From positions 1-58,883 of the forward strand of contig NZ_KB908472.1 in assembly GCF_000381965.1 (NCBI RefSeq): a stretch of DNA of 58,883 nt, written 5' to 3'. Below, piece after piece: positions 1 through 8,702 of the stretch; positions within the stretch are counted from its first letter, which is position 1, and each line of letters starts with the position of its first letter. The translations under genes and the position numbers were made by a program. The notes under the pieces were generated by a model. That model worked only from the letters and a program-made list of their open reading frames with translations. It ran no database searches and was not told where the DNA came from. The DNA is from Oceanimonas smirnovii ATCC BAA-899. Its GTDB lineage: Bacteria; Pseudomonadota; Gammaproteobacteria; Enterobacterales; Aeromonadaceae.

Positions 1-83
1 GTGTTGCCCCGTGTCAGTGGATGCGCATTATAGGGAGCCGCGATTTTTGCGCAAGGGCTTTTTTGACGTTTTTTGTCACTTTA

Positions 84-122
84 AAACCGTTCGCTCAAAA
101 TTCATACTGAAGCGGTTTTTTT
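84..122 (+). terminator. Possible terminator of a gene upstream of the window
   Basis: Arms AAACCG (84-89) and CGGTTT (113-118) can pair and are followed by a run of T to 122. The loop is long (about 20 bases), so the structure is weak. It would end a plus-strand transcript entering from outside the window. The rest of 1-130 shows no coding sequence I can support. Confidence 0.35.
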
Positions 123-130
123 GACTAGTT

Positions 131-171
131 TTGATCTGATTCAAGTTGCCTTTGACGTGAACACTTATAAT
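131..171 (+). promoter_or_regulatory. FNR/CRP-family site and -10 box of nnrS
   Basis: TTGATCTGATTCAA at 131-144 matches the FNR/DNR consensus TTGAT-N4-ATCAA at 9 of 10 fixed bases. A perfect TATAAT lies at 166-171. With a start near 178, the site is centred about 40.5 bases upstream, which is the class II activator position. No good -35 hexamer lies at the right spacing, as expected for an activator-dependent promoter. Expression under low oxygen or nitric oxide is inferred. Confidence 0.7.
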
Positions 172-202
172 AGTCATATGAAATGCAATTAAAGGTGGCT
201 AT

Positions 203-1402
203 ATGCAAATTTTGGATGCACAAAAGGAAAACAAAATAGTGCCCCTGTTCCGGCTGGGGTTTCGCGTATTTTTTCTTGGCGGAGCCTTGTTCTCCTGCCT
301 GGCCATGCTGGTGTGGCTGCTGTCTTTAAGAGGTATGGCACTGCTGCCCGGTGTCAGCAACCCTATCTGGTGGCACGCTCATGAAATGATCTTTGGTTTT
401 GGTCTGGCCATTATCGCGGGGTTTGTACTTACCGCCATGCAGAACTGGACTGGCATTCCCGGCGTGCGCGGCTGGCCGCTGGCACTGGTTTCCGGTCTCT
501 GGCTGCTGCCCCGCTTGCTGATGCCGTTGCGAGGCGAGCTGAACGACCTGGTGATAGTGCTGGATTTACTCTGGTTGCCCTTGGTCGCCGGCTTTCTGGC
601 GCGGCCGGTTATTCAGGTAAAGCAATGGCGCAATCTGTTCTTTGCTCCCCTGCTGATGTTTATGATGTTGCTAAACGCGCTCAGCTACTACGCGGCATTC
701 AGCCATAACTGGCTGCTGGCGGAGCGGGTGTTCACAACCGCCGTGTTGGCGATTGCCGCTCTTATTACTGTTATGGGCGGCCGGGTGATTCCGTTTTTTA
801 CTGCCCGAGCCACCGGTACCGACAAACCTGATGCCATTCCTGCACTCGAGAAACTGGCACTGGGCTCTATCTGGCTGGCCACCCTGGGCTGGTTGATGCT
901 GCCGAGAACCTCGCTGTTTAATGGTTTACTGGCCTTGGTACTGGTGATTGCCGCTGTGACGCACTTTGTTCGCTTATCCCGCTGGAACAACAAGCTGACC
1001 AAAGACATTCCGCTGCTGTGGGTGCTGCACATCGGTTATTTGTTTGTTCCACTGGGGCTGCTGGCCATGGCGGCCGCCATCCTTAACTGGGGCATTACAG
1101 TGTCACTGGCCAGTCACTGGCTCACTGCCGGTGCCATGGGCACGGTAATCCTGGGTATGATTGCCCGTGTGTCTCTGGGCCACTCGGGCCGGCCACTGGA
1201 GCTGAAAAAGCCCATGGTCATCGCCTTTATGCTGGTGATTATTGCCGGCCTGGTGCGCGCTCTGTTACCCATGCTGGCCCCCGGCCTGACCCGTATGGCT
1301 TATGATGTGAGCGCTTTGGCCTGGGTGATGGCCTTTGGTCTCTTCTGCCGGATTTACTGGCCCATACTGACACAACCCAGAGCCGATGGCCGGCCGGGTT
1401 AA
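203..1402 (+). CDS. nnrS: NnrS family haem-copper membrane protein
   Basis: A 399-residue polytopic membrane protein with about 12 hydrophobic segments. It carries the family's N-terminal PLFRLGFRVFFLGGALF stretch and the His-containing segment WWHAHEMIFGFG near residue 60. NnrS proteins are haem- and copper-containing inner-membrane proteins that lessen nitric-oxide stress; the exact chemistry is unresolved. The ATG at 203 follows an AAGGTGG ribosome site. The upstream FNR-type box and the nsrR gene at 50.2 kb fit a nitric-oxide or anaerobic response. It stands alone, convergent with clpB, with a repeat element between the two 3' ends. Confidence 0.9.
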   Translation: MQILDAQKENKIVPLFRLGFRVFFLGGALFSCLAMLVWLLSLRGMALLPGVSNPIWWHAHEMIFGFGLAIIAGFVLTAMQNWTGIPGVRGWPLALVSGLWLLPRLLMPLRGELNDLVIVLDLLWLPLVAGFLARPVIQVKQWRNLFFAPLLMFMMLLNALSYYAAFSHNWLLAERVFTTAVLAIAALITVMGGRVIPFFTARATGTDKPDAIPALEKLALGSIWLATLGWLMLPRTSLFNGLLALVLVIAAVTHFVRLSRWNNKLTKDIPLLWVLHIGYLFVPLGLLAMAAAILNWGITVSLASHWLTAGAMGTVILGMIARVSLGHSGRPLELKKPMVIAFMLVIIAGLVRALLPMLAPGLTRMAYDVSALAWVMAFGLFCRIYWPILTQPRADGRPG

Positions 1403-1430
1403 GCGGTGAAGAGTGAGCAAGGGCGCAACT

Positions 1431-1715
1431 CGAAGCATCAGCGCGGTTGCACTCCGCCGACACGCTGCGAGTACATCCATGTAGCGCTCGAAAATGCCAT
1501 CCATGGCATTTTATGGTCGGCTCCGGCAATCCCCACTGCTACTTCGGGCAACACCGGCGTTGTCTGCTTGCTGTCAGTCAGCTCAATGCGCTCCGAGGAG
1601 GGCAAAGGGTGTCTGCTTCGCCGTGCCCTTTGCGCCAGGGAAGGCGCAACGGAGCCTACATGGATGTATTCACGGCGTGCCGGAGAGGCAGTGCGCTTTG
1701 TCCGACGGTGGTGCA
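1431..1715 (+). repeat. Dispersed bipartite repeat, copy 1 (modules A and B)
   Basis: This fills most of the 361-bp gap between the nnrS and clpB stop codons. Module A (about 1431-1560) has an outer stem TTGC..GCCGAC (1447-1461) pairing with GTCGGC..GCAA (1516-1529). Inside it are a small palindrome (1472-1483) and a 22-bp palindrome with a CC centre (1491-1512). Module B (about 1590-1715) has hairpin TTGCGCC/GGCGCAA (1630-1649) and TACATGGATGTA (1657-1668). The B end resembles the reverse complement of the A start, so the whole is an imperfect inverted repeat. Related copies lie near 14.9, 38.6 and 42.9 kb. Short open frames here are not believed to be genes. Confidence 0.85.
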
Positions 1716-1763
1716 CTACTCATCAAACGATAATATTAGACAGCCTAACCCCTTATGGCTGAA

Positions 1764-4337
1764 TTACTGGTTCAGTACCAGGCCGTTGTCGTCGGCATCG
1801 AGTGTCAGTACTTTACCGGGCACCACTTTGCCAGAGAGCATGGCCTGAGCCAGGGGATCTTCCACCTTGCTCTGAATGGCCCGCTTGAGCGGCCTTGCAC
1901 CAAACAGCGGATCGAACCCGGCAGAAGCCAGCTTGTCCAGCAGGGCATCGGTCACCGACACGTCATAGTCCATGGCCTCAAGCCGCTGCACCAGCCCTTG
2001 CAGCTGAATGCGGGCAATGGACTTGATCTGCTCCTGCGCCAGCGGATGGAACACCACTATTTCGTCGATACGGTTAATAAACTCGGGGCGGAACTGATGC
2101 CCCAGCACCTCCATCAGCATGGCCTTCATCTGATCATAATCTTTGGAAGCACTGTGCTCCTGAATAAGATCCGATCCGATGTTGGAGGTCATGATCACCA
2201 CCGTATTACGGAAATCCACGGTACGGCCCTGACCATCGGTCAGGCGGCCGTCATCCAGCACCTGCAGCAGAATGTTGAACACGTCCGGGTGCGCTTTTTC
2301 CACCTCGTCCAGCAGGATCACCGAGTAGGGTTTGCGCCGCACCGCCTCGGTCAGGTAACCGCCTTCCTCATAGCCCACGTAACCGGGAGGCGCGCCCACC
2401 AGACGGGACACAGAGTGCTTCTCCATAAATTCCGACATATCGATGCGCACCATGGCGTCACGGCTGTCGAACAGAAAATCCGCCAGCGCCTTGCACAGCT
2501 CGGTTTTGCCCACCCCGGTGGGGCCCATAAACAGGAAGGAGCCCACCGGCCGGTTGGGATCCGACAACCCCGCCCGGCTGCGGCGAATGGCATTGGAAAC
2601 CGCATCCACCGCCTCGTTCTGGCCAATCACCTGCTCATGCAGGCTGTCTTCCATACGCAACAGCTTGTCTTTTTCCCCTTCCAGCATTTTGGCCACGGGA
2701 ATGCCGGTCCAGCGCGACAGCACATCGGCAATTTCTTCATCGGTAACCCGGTTTTTCAGCAGGTGCTGCTCCTGCATCTCGGCCTGAGCGGCCAGATCCA
2801 GCTGTTTCTCCAGCTCGGGAATGCGGCCATACTGCAGCTCGGACATACGCGCCAGATCGCTGGCCCGGCGGGCCACTTCCAGCTCCTGACGAACCTGCTC
2901 CAGCTCGGCTTTGATATGCTGAGTGCCTGCCAGTGCGGCTTTTTCAGAGGTCCATACCTCTTCCAGCTCGGCATATTCCTTTTCTTTCTCGTCCAGCTCG
3001 TCGCGAATAAGCTGCAATCGTTTGCGGCTGCCTTCGTCGTCTTCCTTGAGCAGCGCCTGCTCTTCCAGCTTTAACTGAATAATGCGCCGGTCGAGTTTAT
3101 CCAGCGGCTCAGGCTTGGAGTCGATCTGCAGACGAATGCTGGACGCTGCTTCGTCGATCAGATCAATGGCCTTGTCGGGCAACTGACGATCGGCAATGTA
3201 ACGGTGAGACAGCGTCGCCGCCGCCACGATGGCCGGATCCGTGATCTGCACATGGTGGTGCAGCTCATAGCGTTCTTTAAGACCACGCAAAATGGCGATG
3301 GTGTCTTCCACCGTCGGCTGATCGACCAGCACTTTCTGAAAACGCCGCTCCAGCGCTGCGTCTTTTTCCACATACTGACGATATTCATCCAGTGTGGTCG
3401 CACCCACACAGTGCAACTCACCCCGGGCCAGCGCCGGTTTGAGCATATTGCCTGCGTCCATGGCCCCTTCGCCCTTGCCGGCCCCCACCATGGTGTGCAG
3501 CTCGTCGATAAAGAGGATCACCCTGCCCTCTTCCTTGGCAAGCTCGTTCAGCAGCGCCTTGAGCCGCTCTTCAAACTCACCGCGATATTTGGCACCGGCG
3601 ATCAACGCGCCCATATCAAGTGACAGTACCCGTTTGTTCTTGAGCCCTTCCGGTACCTCACCGTTAATAATGCGCTGGGCCAGTCCTTCGGCAATGGCGG
3701 TTTTACCCACGCCGGGTTCACCGATCAGCACAGGGTTGTTCTTGGTGCGCCGTTGCAGCACCTGAATGGTACGGCGAATTTCATCATCCCGGCCGATCAC
3801 CGGATCCAGCTTGCCCTGCTCGGCCCGCTCGGTGAGATCGATGGTGTACTTTTCCAGTGCCTGACGATTTTCTTCCGCATTCGGATCATCTACCTTCTGG
3901 CCGCCACGCACTTGATCAATGGCCTTGGTAAGCCTGTCTTTGGTCAGCCCCACCCGCTTGAGCAACTCACCCAGCTCGCCCTTGTCATCAAGGGAGGCAA
4001 GCAGAAACAGTTCGGAAGAGATGTAGGCATCCTTACGCTGCTGAGCCAGCTTGTCGCACTGGTTCAACAGCCGGCCCAGCACAGGGGATACCTGCACATC
4101 CATATCGCCGCCGCTGACTTTGGGCAGGCGGTCAAGAGATTTATCGAGCTCTACCCGCAGGGCATTGCCGTCCACGCCGGCAGTGGTGAGCAGCGGGCGT
4201 ATGGTGCCGCCCTCCTGGTTAAGCATGGCTACCAGCAAGTGAGCCGGTTCTATATAGGCATGATCCCGCCCCAGCGCCATTGACTGGGCGTCTTGCAGGG
4301 CAAGTTGAAATTTACTGGTAAGACGATCAAGACGCAT
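1764..4337 (-). CDS. clpB: ATP-dependent disaggregase ClpB
   Basis: An 857-residue AAA+ Hsp100 chaperone, the same length as E. coli ClpB. It has an N-terminal Clp-N repeat domain, a first AAA module (GEPGVGKT near 206, [13 protein letters not shown]), a coiled-coil middle domain (about 400-530), a second AAA module (GPTGVGKT near 605) and a C-terminal small domain. With DnaK it resolubilises aggregated protein after heat stress. The start [11 protein letters not shown] was chosen because it matches the family and follows GAGGAG; a start five codons upstream is unlikely. A sigma-32 promoter lies upstream, just after pgeF ends. Confidence 0.98.
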   Translation of the reverse strand: MRLDRLTSKFQLALQDAQSMALGRDHAYIEPAHLLVAMLNQEGGTIRPLLTTAGVDGNALRVELDKSLDRLPKVSGGDMDVQVSPVLGRLLNQCDKLAQQRKDAYISSELFLLASLDDKGELGELLKRVGLTKDRLTKAIDQVRGGQKVDDPNAEENRQALEKYTIDLTERAEQGKLDPVIGRDDEIRRTIQVLQRRTKNNPVLIGEPGVGKTAIAEGLAQRIINGEVPEGLKNKRVLSLDMGALIAGAKYRGEFEERLKALLNELAKEEGRVILFIDELHTMVGAGKGEGAMDAGNMLKPALARGELHCVGATTLDEYRQYVEKDAALERRFQKVLVDQPTVEDTIAILRGLKERYELHHHVQITDPAIVAAATLSHRYIADRQLPDKAIDLIDEAASSIRLQIDSKPEPLDKLDRRIIQLKLEEQALLKEDDEGSRKRLQLIRDELDEKEKEYAELEEVWTSEKAALAGTQHIKAELEQVRQELEVARRASDLARMSELQYGRIPELEKQLDLAAQAEMQEQHLLKNRVTDEEIADVLSRWTGIPVAKMLEGEKDKLLRMEDSLHEQVIGQNEAVDAVSNAIRRSRAGLSDPNRPVGSFLFMGPTGVGKTELCKALADFLFDSRDAMVRIDMSEFMEKHSVSRLVGAPPGYVGYEEGGYLTEAVRRKPYSVILLDEVEKAHPDVFNILLQVLDDGRLTDGQGRTVDFRNTVVIMTSNIGSDLIQEHSASKDYDQMKAMLMEVLGHQFRPEFINRIDEIVVFHPLAQEQIKSIARIQLQGLVQRLEAMDYDVSVTDALLDKLASAGFDPLFGARPLKRAIQSKVEDPLAQAMLSGKVVPGKVLTLDADDNGLVLNQ

Positions 4338-4354
4338 CAGCTTTCTCCTCAAAC

Positions 4355-4369
4355 GCCCGCACAGCGGGC
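4355..4369 (-). other. Hairpin in the clpB 5' leader
   Basis: GCCCGC-ACA-GCGGGC forms a 6-bp GC stem with a 3-base loop, 4 bases upstream of the clpB GAGGAG ribosome site (4345-4350). It lies inside the predicted leader transcribed from the sigma-32 promoter. A role in mRNA stability or translation is possible but unproven. Confidence 0.5.
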
Positions 4370-4390
4370 ATACAAGCTTAATTCTGATAC

Positions 4391-4421
4391 TAAGAATGGG
4401 GACTTTCGACGAATTTTCAAC
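4391..4421 (-). promoter_or_regulatory. Sigma-32 heat-shock promoter of clpB
   Basis: On the minus strand GTTGAAA (4415-4421) is followed 13 bases later by CCCCATTCT (4393-4401). The sigma-32 consensus is CTTGAAA, an 11-16 base spacer, then CCCCATNT, so both boxes and the spacing match almost perfectly. It starts about 16 bp after the pgeF stop codon, so clpB has its own heat-shock transcription unit with a leader of about 45 bases. Confidence 0.9.
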
Positions 4422-4437
4422 CGGTGCTTATTGGTTT

Positions 4438-5166
4438 TTACTCATTTAACCAGACCATGGTGGCCATGCGTCCGGTCTGGCCGTCGCGCCGGTAGGAAAA
4501 AAATCGTTCAGAGTCAGTGAAGGTGCAGTATTTACCACCGTAGATATGGTGCACCCCAGCTGCTGCCAGCCGCAGCCGGGCCAGATGGTAAATATTGGCC
4601 AGCCACTTCTCTCCATGAGCCACAAAGGCATCTTGCGCCAGCGCCGAGTGCGCCATAAAGGCATCGCGCACTTCGCTTCCCACTTCAAAGGCAGTGGGGC
4701 CTATGGCCGGGCCCAGCCAGACCAGCACAGAGGCAGGATCCGCGTCCATTTCCTGCAGGGTGGCTTCCAATATGCCGGCAGCCAGCCCGCGCCAGCCGGC
4801 ATGGGCAGCTCCCACTACGGTACCGGCTTCATCACAGAATAGCACCGGCAGGCAGTCGGCCGTCATCACAGTACAAATCTGTCCGGGTGTACGGCTGATC
4901 ACCGCATCGGCGGTAAGATTGTCGTTTTCTGCCGGCAGGGTGAGCACACGAGTGCCGTGCACCTGCTCCAGCCACAACGGATCTTCCGGCAAATTAAGAC
5001 ACGCCGCCAGTCGCTCCCGGTTGGTGCGCACATGGGCAATATGATCGCCCACATGAGCGCCCAGATTCAGGCTGTGCCAGGGGGCGGCACTCACACCACC
5101 GGTGCGGGTGCTCTGAGCCGAGCCAACATTGGCCGGTGCCGGCCAGTTGGGCAGAATTATATCCAT
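4438..5166 (-). CDS. pgeF: Peptidoglycan editing factor PgeF (YfiH/laccase-domain family)
   Basis: A 242-residue protein of the YfiH/DUF152 family. The metal-site residues are visible: His70 in EQVHGTRV, Cys105 in MTADCLPVLF and His122 in AAHAGWRG. In E. coli the protein removes misincorporated L-Ser from UDP-MurNAc precursors; older annotations call it a multicopper polyphenol oxidase. Its start overlaps the rluD stop by 10 bp, the same rluD-pgeF(-clpB) order as in E. coli. Translational coupling to rluD is likely. Confidence 0.93.
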   Translation of the reverse strand: MDIILPNWPAPANVGSAQSTRTGGVSAAPWHSLNLGAHVGDHIAHVRTNRERLAACLNLPEDPLWLEQVHGTRVLTLPAENDNLTADAVISRTPGQICTVMTADCLPVLFCDEAGTVVGAAHAGWRGLAAGILEATLQEMDADPASVLVWLGPAIGPTAFEVGSEVRDAFMAHSALAQDAFVAHGEKWLANIYHLARLRLAAAGVHHIYGGKYCTFTDSERFFSYRRDGQTGRMATMVWLNE

Positions 5167-6137
5167 ACCAGATCATCCGGATGTGCTTCGGTGTCGGCAC
5201 GCAGCACCTCCACCAATTTAACCATGTCGTCGGGAATAGGTGCATGCCATTCCATCAGCTCACCACTGATAGGGTGCTCCAGCCGCAGCATAACCGCATG
5301 CAGCGCCTGGCGTTTAAAGCCCCGCAAAAAGTCCATCAGCTCCGGCTCGGCGGCCCGGGGCGGCTTGAGCCGGCCACCGTATACCGGATCCCCCACCAGC
5401 GGATGCTTGAGGTGAGCCATATGCACACGAATCTGGTGGGTACGGCCGGTTTCCAGCCGCACCCGCAAGCGAGTGTGGGCGCGGAATTTTTCCATCACCC
5501 GGTAGTGAGTGACCGCCGGCTTGCCGGAGGGAATCACCGCCATCTGAATGCGCTGAGTAGGATGACGACCAATATTGGCGTCTACCGTGCCGCCGGCGGT
5601 CATATGGCCAATGGCCACGGCTTCATATTCCCGAGTAATATTGCGCGCCTGCAGCGCCGTAACCAGATGGGTTTGCGCCGGTATGGTCTTGGCCACCACC
5701 ATCAGACCTGTGGTGTCTTTGTCGAGGCGGTGCACTATGCCGGCACGGGGCACCTCGGCAATGGCCGGGCAATGATGCAGCAGCGCATTGAGCAAAGTGC
5801 CGTCGGGGGTGCCGGCACCCGGGTGCACCACCAGACCGGCGGGTTTGTTGATTACCATAATGTCGTCGTCTTCATAGACGATGTTCAGTTCAATGGCCTG
5901 AGGCTCGAACCGGACTTCGTCTTCCAGCTCGGCGTTCACCACCACCTGCTGGCCCGGCAGCACCTTTTCCCGGGGCTTGCTGACGACTGTGCCGTCGATT
6001 TGCACCAGATCCTGCTGAATCCAGGTTTTAATGCGTGAACGGGAATAATCGGGGAACATTTCCGCCAACGCCTGGTCCAGACGTTGACCGTATTGATGAT
6101 CGGCGACGGTGCCGTTCAGTTCGATATGCTGGCTCAT
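5157..6137 (-). CDS. rluD: 23S rRNA pseudouridine synthase RluD
   Basis: A 326-residue pseudouridine synthase that modifies positions 1911, 1915 and 1917 of 23S rRNA helix 69. It has an N-terminal S4 domain (about 10-85) and the RluA-family catalytic domain with motif HRLDKDTTGLMVVAK, whose Asp is the nucleophile. MSQHIELNG at 6137 was chosen as start; a GTG three codons upstream is also possible. It is divergent from bamD, the conserved arrangement in many Gammaproteobacteria. Confidence 0.96.
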   Translation of the reverse strand: MSQHIELNGTVADHQYGQRLDQALAEMFPDYSRSRIKTWIQQDLVQIDGTVVSKPREKVLPGQQVVVNAELEDEVRFEPQAIELNIVYEDDDIMVINKPAGLVVHPGAGTPDGTLLNALLHHCPAIAEVPRAGIVHRLDKDTTGLMVVAKTIPAQTHLVTALQARNITREYEAVAIGHMTAGGTVDANIGRHPTQRIQMAVIPSGKPAVTHYRVMEKFRAHTRLRVRLETGRTHQIRVHMAHLKHPLVGDPVYGGRLKPPRAAEPELMDFLRGFKRQALHAVMLRLEHPISGELMEWHAPIPDDMVKLVEVLRADTEAHPDDLVWI

Positions 6138-6239
6138 GAAGACCACTGGTTACCAAATAGGATTTAATTGGTTATTCTAGCGGTTCTTGACGCTGAGCTT
6201 AATCAGTTTCCGAATTTTGCAATCACAATGGACTTTTCA

Positions 6240-6986
6240 ATGGCGAAACAATCAAGCCTCTGGCTCACCCTGACACTCACTCTGGCGCTGGCCGCCACCG
6301 GCTGCTCCAGCACCAGCAAGAACGACGTTCCGGACGAGGCACCGGAAGTACTGTATCAGGACGCCCGGGAACGCCTGCAGGCCGGAAACTACATTCGCGC
6401 CGCCGAGTTGCTGGAAGCCATGGACTCGCGCTATCCGTTTGGTGCCTACTCCAATCAGGTACAGCTGGATCTCATTTATGCTTACTACAAACAGGACGAT
6501 ACAGTACGGGCGTTGGCCAACATAGATCGCTTTATTCGCCTGAACCCCAATCACCCCAGCGTGGACTATGCCCGCTATATGCGCGGTCTGACCAATATGT
6601 CGGCAGACTACAATTTCTTTCAGAACCTGTTCAACATAGATCGCGCAGATCGTGATCCTACCTATGCACGCCAGGCCTTTGCCGATTTTCGTCAGCTGCT
6701 GCGCCAGCACCCCGACAGTGTTTATGCCGCTGATGCCAAGGCCCGCATGATCAGCCTGAAAAACCGTCTGGCCCGATATGATCTGGCAGTGGCCAATTAT
6801 TACGTAAAACGCAAAGCCTGGCTGGCTGCCGCCAACCGGGCCAAGTTTGTAGTGGAAACCTATCCCGACACCGAGCAACTCAAGCCCGCTCTTGAGATTA
6901 TGGAGCAGGCTTACAACAAACTGGGCCTGACCGAAATGGCCAACCACGCCAAAGCAGTGCTCAAGGCCAACTATCCTGCGGGGTAA
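6240..6986 (+). CDS. bamD: Outer-membrane assembly lipoprotein BamD
   Basis: A 248-residue lipoprotein of the BAM complex, which folds beta-barrel proteins into the outer membrane. The signal peptide MAKQSSLWLTLTLTLALA ends in the lipobox ATGC, so the Cys would be lipidated. Five TPR-like repeats follow, with RYPFGAYSNQVQLDLIYAYYK and DRFIRLNPNHPSVDYARYM typical of BamD. The start at 6240 places the signal peptide correctly; an ATG at 6228 would add four residues. A terminator follows directly. Confidence 0.95.
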   Translation: MAKQSSLWLTLTLTLALAATGCSSTSKNDVPDEAPEVLYQDARERLQAGNYIRAAELLEAMDSRYPFGAYSNQVQLDLIYAYYKQDDTVRALANIDRFIRLNPNHPSVDYARYMRGLTNMSADYNFFQNLFNIDRADRDPTYARQAFADFRQLLRQHPDSVYAADAKARMISLKNRLARYDLAVANYYVKRKAWLAAANRAKFVVETYPDTEQLKPALEIMEQAYNKLGLTEMANHAKAVLKANYPAG

Positions 6987-7006
6987 GTTTCCTGTCGGTT
7001 AAATGC

Positions 7007-7032
7007 AAAAAACCCGCAACAGCGGGTTTTTT
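7007..7032. terminator. Bidirectional terminator between bamD and gshA
   Basis: AAAAAACCCGC (7007-7017), loop AACA, then GCGGGTTTTTT (7022-7032). The stem is perfect, with T tracts on both strands, so it can end both bamD (plus) and gshA (minus), which converge here. Confidence 0.92.
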
Positions 7033-7058
7033 ATTACCTGATATTCAGCCTGCCGGCA

Positions 7059-8648
7059 TCACTCACTGGCTGAAAAATAAGCCGTGAGAAAGTCATCAAA
7101 GCTGACGGTGTCGGACTCTTCCAGCTTGCGCTGACGGGCCAGAGAACGGGCTCCCTCTTCGTCAAAGTAGCTATCATCCCAGTAACGGGGCAGCACATCG
7201 GCAAAGTGTTCGCCGTAGCGACGGGACAGCTCCATGCCAAAGGGCAAAATGTCGGTGTTGCGTTGTTTCAGCTCGCTCAGCACTTTTGCCGACAGGGTCA
7301 GCCCGGGATCGCGCATGGCCGCCAGTTGCTGCTCGTGCGCCTTGCCGTAACAGCCCCTGCCACAGCAGGCGTCAAGCAGTGCCGCCACGTCTGCCAGCCC
7401 GGCAAAGTAATGCTCGCCCAGTTCCTTTATGGTGATGTCGTCCTGGTTAAACTGCTCCAGCATCAGACCCGGCTTGCGCCCTTCCATCACCACCTTGTTG
7501 AAATTGCGCCGGTTAAGGGCAATTTCGTCTTCTTCCAGCGGTGCCGAGGGCGTGAGCAGACACCAGAGCAGGAAGGTATCGAGAAAACGGATCTGCTCAG
7601 GCGCTATGCCCACCGGCGAGAAGGGATTTACATCCACCGAGCGCACTTCAATATATTCCACCCCCCTGGCTTCCAGCGCTTCCGACGGTTTTTCGCCGCT
7701 TTCGGCGGTACGCTTGGGCCGGATGGGCGCATAGAGCTCGTTTTCAATCTGCAGCACATTGTCGTTGAGCTGACGGTATTCGCCATCCACTTTCACGCCA
7801 ATGCGGGCAAACTCGGGGGCGTGAGTGCCAATGGCCCGGCGCAGACTGGCCACATATTCATCCAGGCTGTTCAGGGAAATATTCAGTCCGGCCTGAGCAT
7901 TGTTGGTGTAGCCCAGATCCGACATGCGCAATGAAGTGGCATAAGGCAGATAAAGAGTGCCCTTGCCCAGCCGCTCAAAGGGCAGTTTATGCTCCCGGCC
8001 CTGCAGAAAGGAGCCACACAACGCCGGCGAGGCACCGAACAGATAAGGAATAAGCCAGCCAAAGCGGTAGAAATTACGAATCAACCCCAGGTAGGCTTCA
8101 GAAACAAAATCCTGCAGATAACTGCCGTTACCTTCCAGCTCGTGCCATTCTACCCAGAAGCTGTCGGGCATGGAGAAGTTAAAGTGTACTCCCGAGATCA
8201 CCTGCATGCTGCTGCCATAACGATGATGCAGCCCCTGCCGGTAGAGGGTTTTCATGCGGCCCACATTGGAACTGCCATATTGCGCCAGGGGAATATGTTG
8301 ATCGCTTTTCAGCAAACAGGGCATGCTCAGCGGCCAGAGCTGTTCGCCATCCAGATGACGCACCGTATAACGATGAATATCACTGAGCTGAGCCAGCAAG
8401 GTTTCTACCGAGTCAGATACCGGCGTAATGAACTCCATCAGTGACTCGGAAAAATCAGTGGTGATATGAGCATGGCTCAGGGCCGAGCCCAATGCACTGG
8501 GATGGGGGGTATGCGCCAGCTGGCCGTCGGGAGTAATACGCAGACTTTCACGCTCTATGCCGCGACGAATGCCCTTGATGGAAGGCAGTTTGTCGGAACG
8601 CTGAAATGCCCGCAGGCGCTGCTGCAGGGAAGCGGTTGTTTTGGTCAT
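7059..8648 (-). CDS. gshA: Glutamate-cysteine ligase GshA
   Basis: A 529-residue enzyme of the proteobacterial type 1 family (E. coli 518). It joins L-glutamate and L-cysteine using ATP, the first step of glutathione synthesis in the cytoplasm. Recognisable family stretches are RRGIERESLRI near residue 28, TTDFSESLMEFITP, SGVHFNFSMPDSFW and EVRSVDVNPFSPVGI. It follows the M16 peptidase gene with 54 bp between, a gap that holds two short hairpins. A terminator lies downstream. Confidence 0.97.
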   Translation of the reverse strand: MTKTTASLQQRLRAFQRSDKLPSIKGIRRGIERESLRITPDGQLAHTPHPSALGSALSHAHITTDFSESLMEFITPVSDSVETLLAQLSDIHRYTVRHLDGEQLWPLSMPCLLKSDQHIPLAQYGSSNVGRMKTLYRQGLHHRYGSSMQVISGVHFNFSMPDSFWVEWHELEGNGSYLQDFVSEAYLGLIRNFYRFGWLIPYLFGASPALCGSFLQGREHKLPFERLGKGTLYLPYATSLRMSDLGYTNNAQAGLNISLNSLDEYVASLRRAIGTHAPEFARIGVKVDGEYRQLNDNVLQIENELYAPIRPKRTAESGEKPSEALEARGVEYIEVRSVDVNPFSPVGIAPEQIRFLDTFLLWCLLTPSAPLEEDEIALNRRNFNKVVMEGRKPGLMLEQFNQDDITIKELGEHYFAGLADVAALLDACCGRGCYGKAHEQQLAAMRDPGLTLSAKVLSELKQRNTDILPFGMELSRRYGEHFADVLPRYWDDSYFDEEGARSLARQRKLEESDTVSFDDFLTAYFSASE

Positions 8649-8664
8649 TATGGTTCGCTCTTGG

Positions 8665-8700
8665 CCGCGGTGCTTGTTAGCACCGCGGGAGGCTTGGCCT
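8665..8700 (-). other. Tandem hairpins between the M16 peptidase gene and gshA
   Basis: CCGCGGTGCT (8665-8674), loop TGTT, AGCACCGCGG (8679-8688) is a perfect 10-bp stem. Next to it GAGGC-CAA-GCCTC forms a second small stem on the minus strand. No T tract follows, so this is not a standard intrinsic terminator. It could be a processing or stabilising structure in the mRNA. Confidence 0.55.
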
Positions 8701-8702
8701 CG

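Noticed and set aside
1406-1848. Several overlapping frames of 79-133 codons on both strands between nnrS and clpB
   Set aside because: They lie in the dispersed repeat, recur at the other repeat copies in altered frames, and lack ribosome sites. The repeat's palindromes explain the open frames.
1755-3074. A 439-codon plus-strand frame
   Set aside because: It is antisense to clpB, is rich in His and Gln as expected from the complement of a GC-rich gene, and has no ribosome site. The same holds for long antisense frames over nadE, the M16 gene, relA, ffh and ileS.
6138-6239. Sigma-E promoter for bamD
   Set aside because: bamD is a sigma-E target in E. coli, but no GGAACTT/TCTGA pair at proper spacing could be seen.
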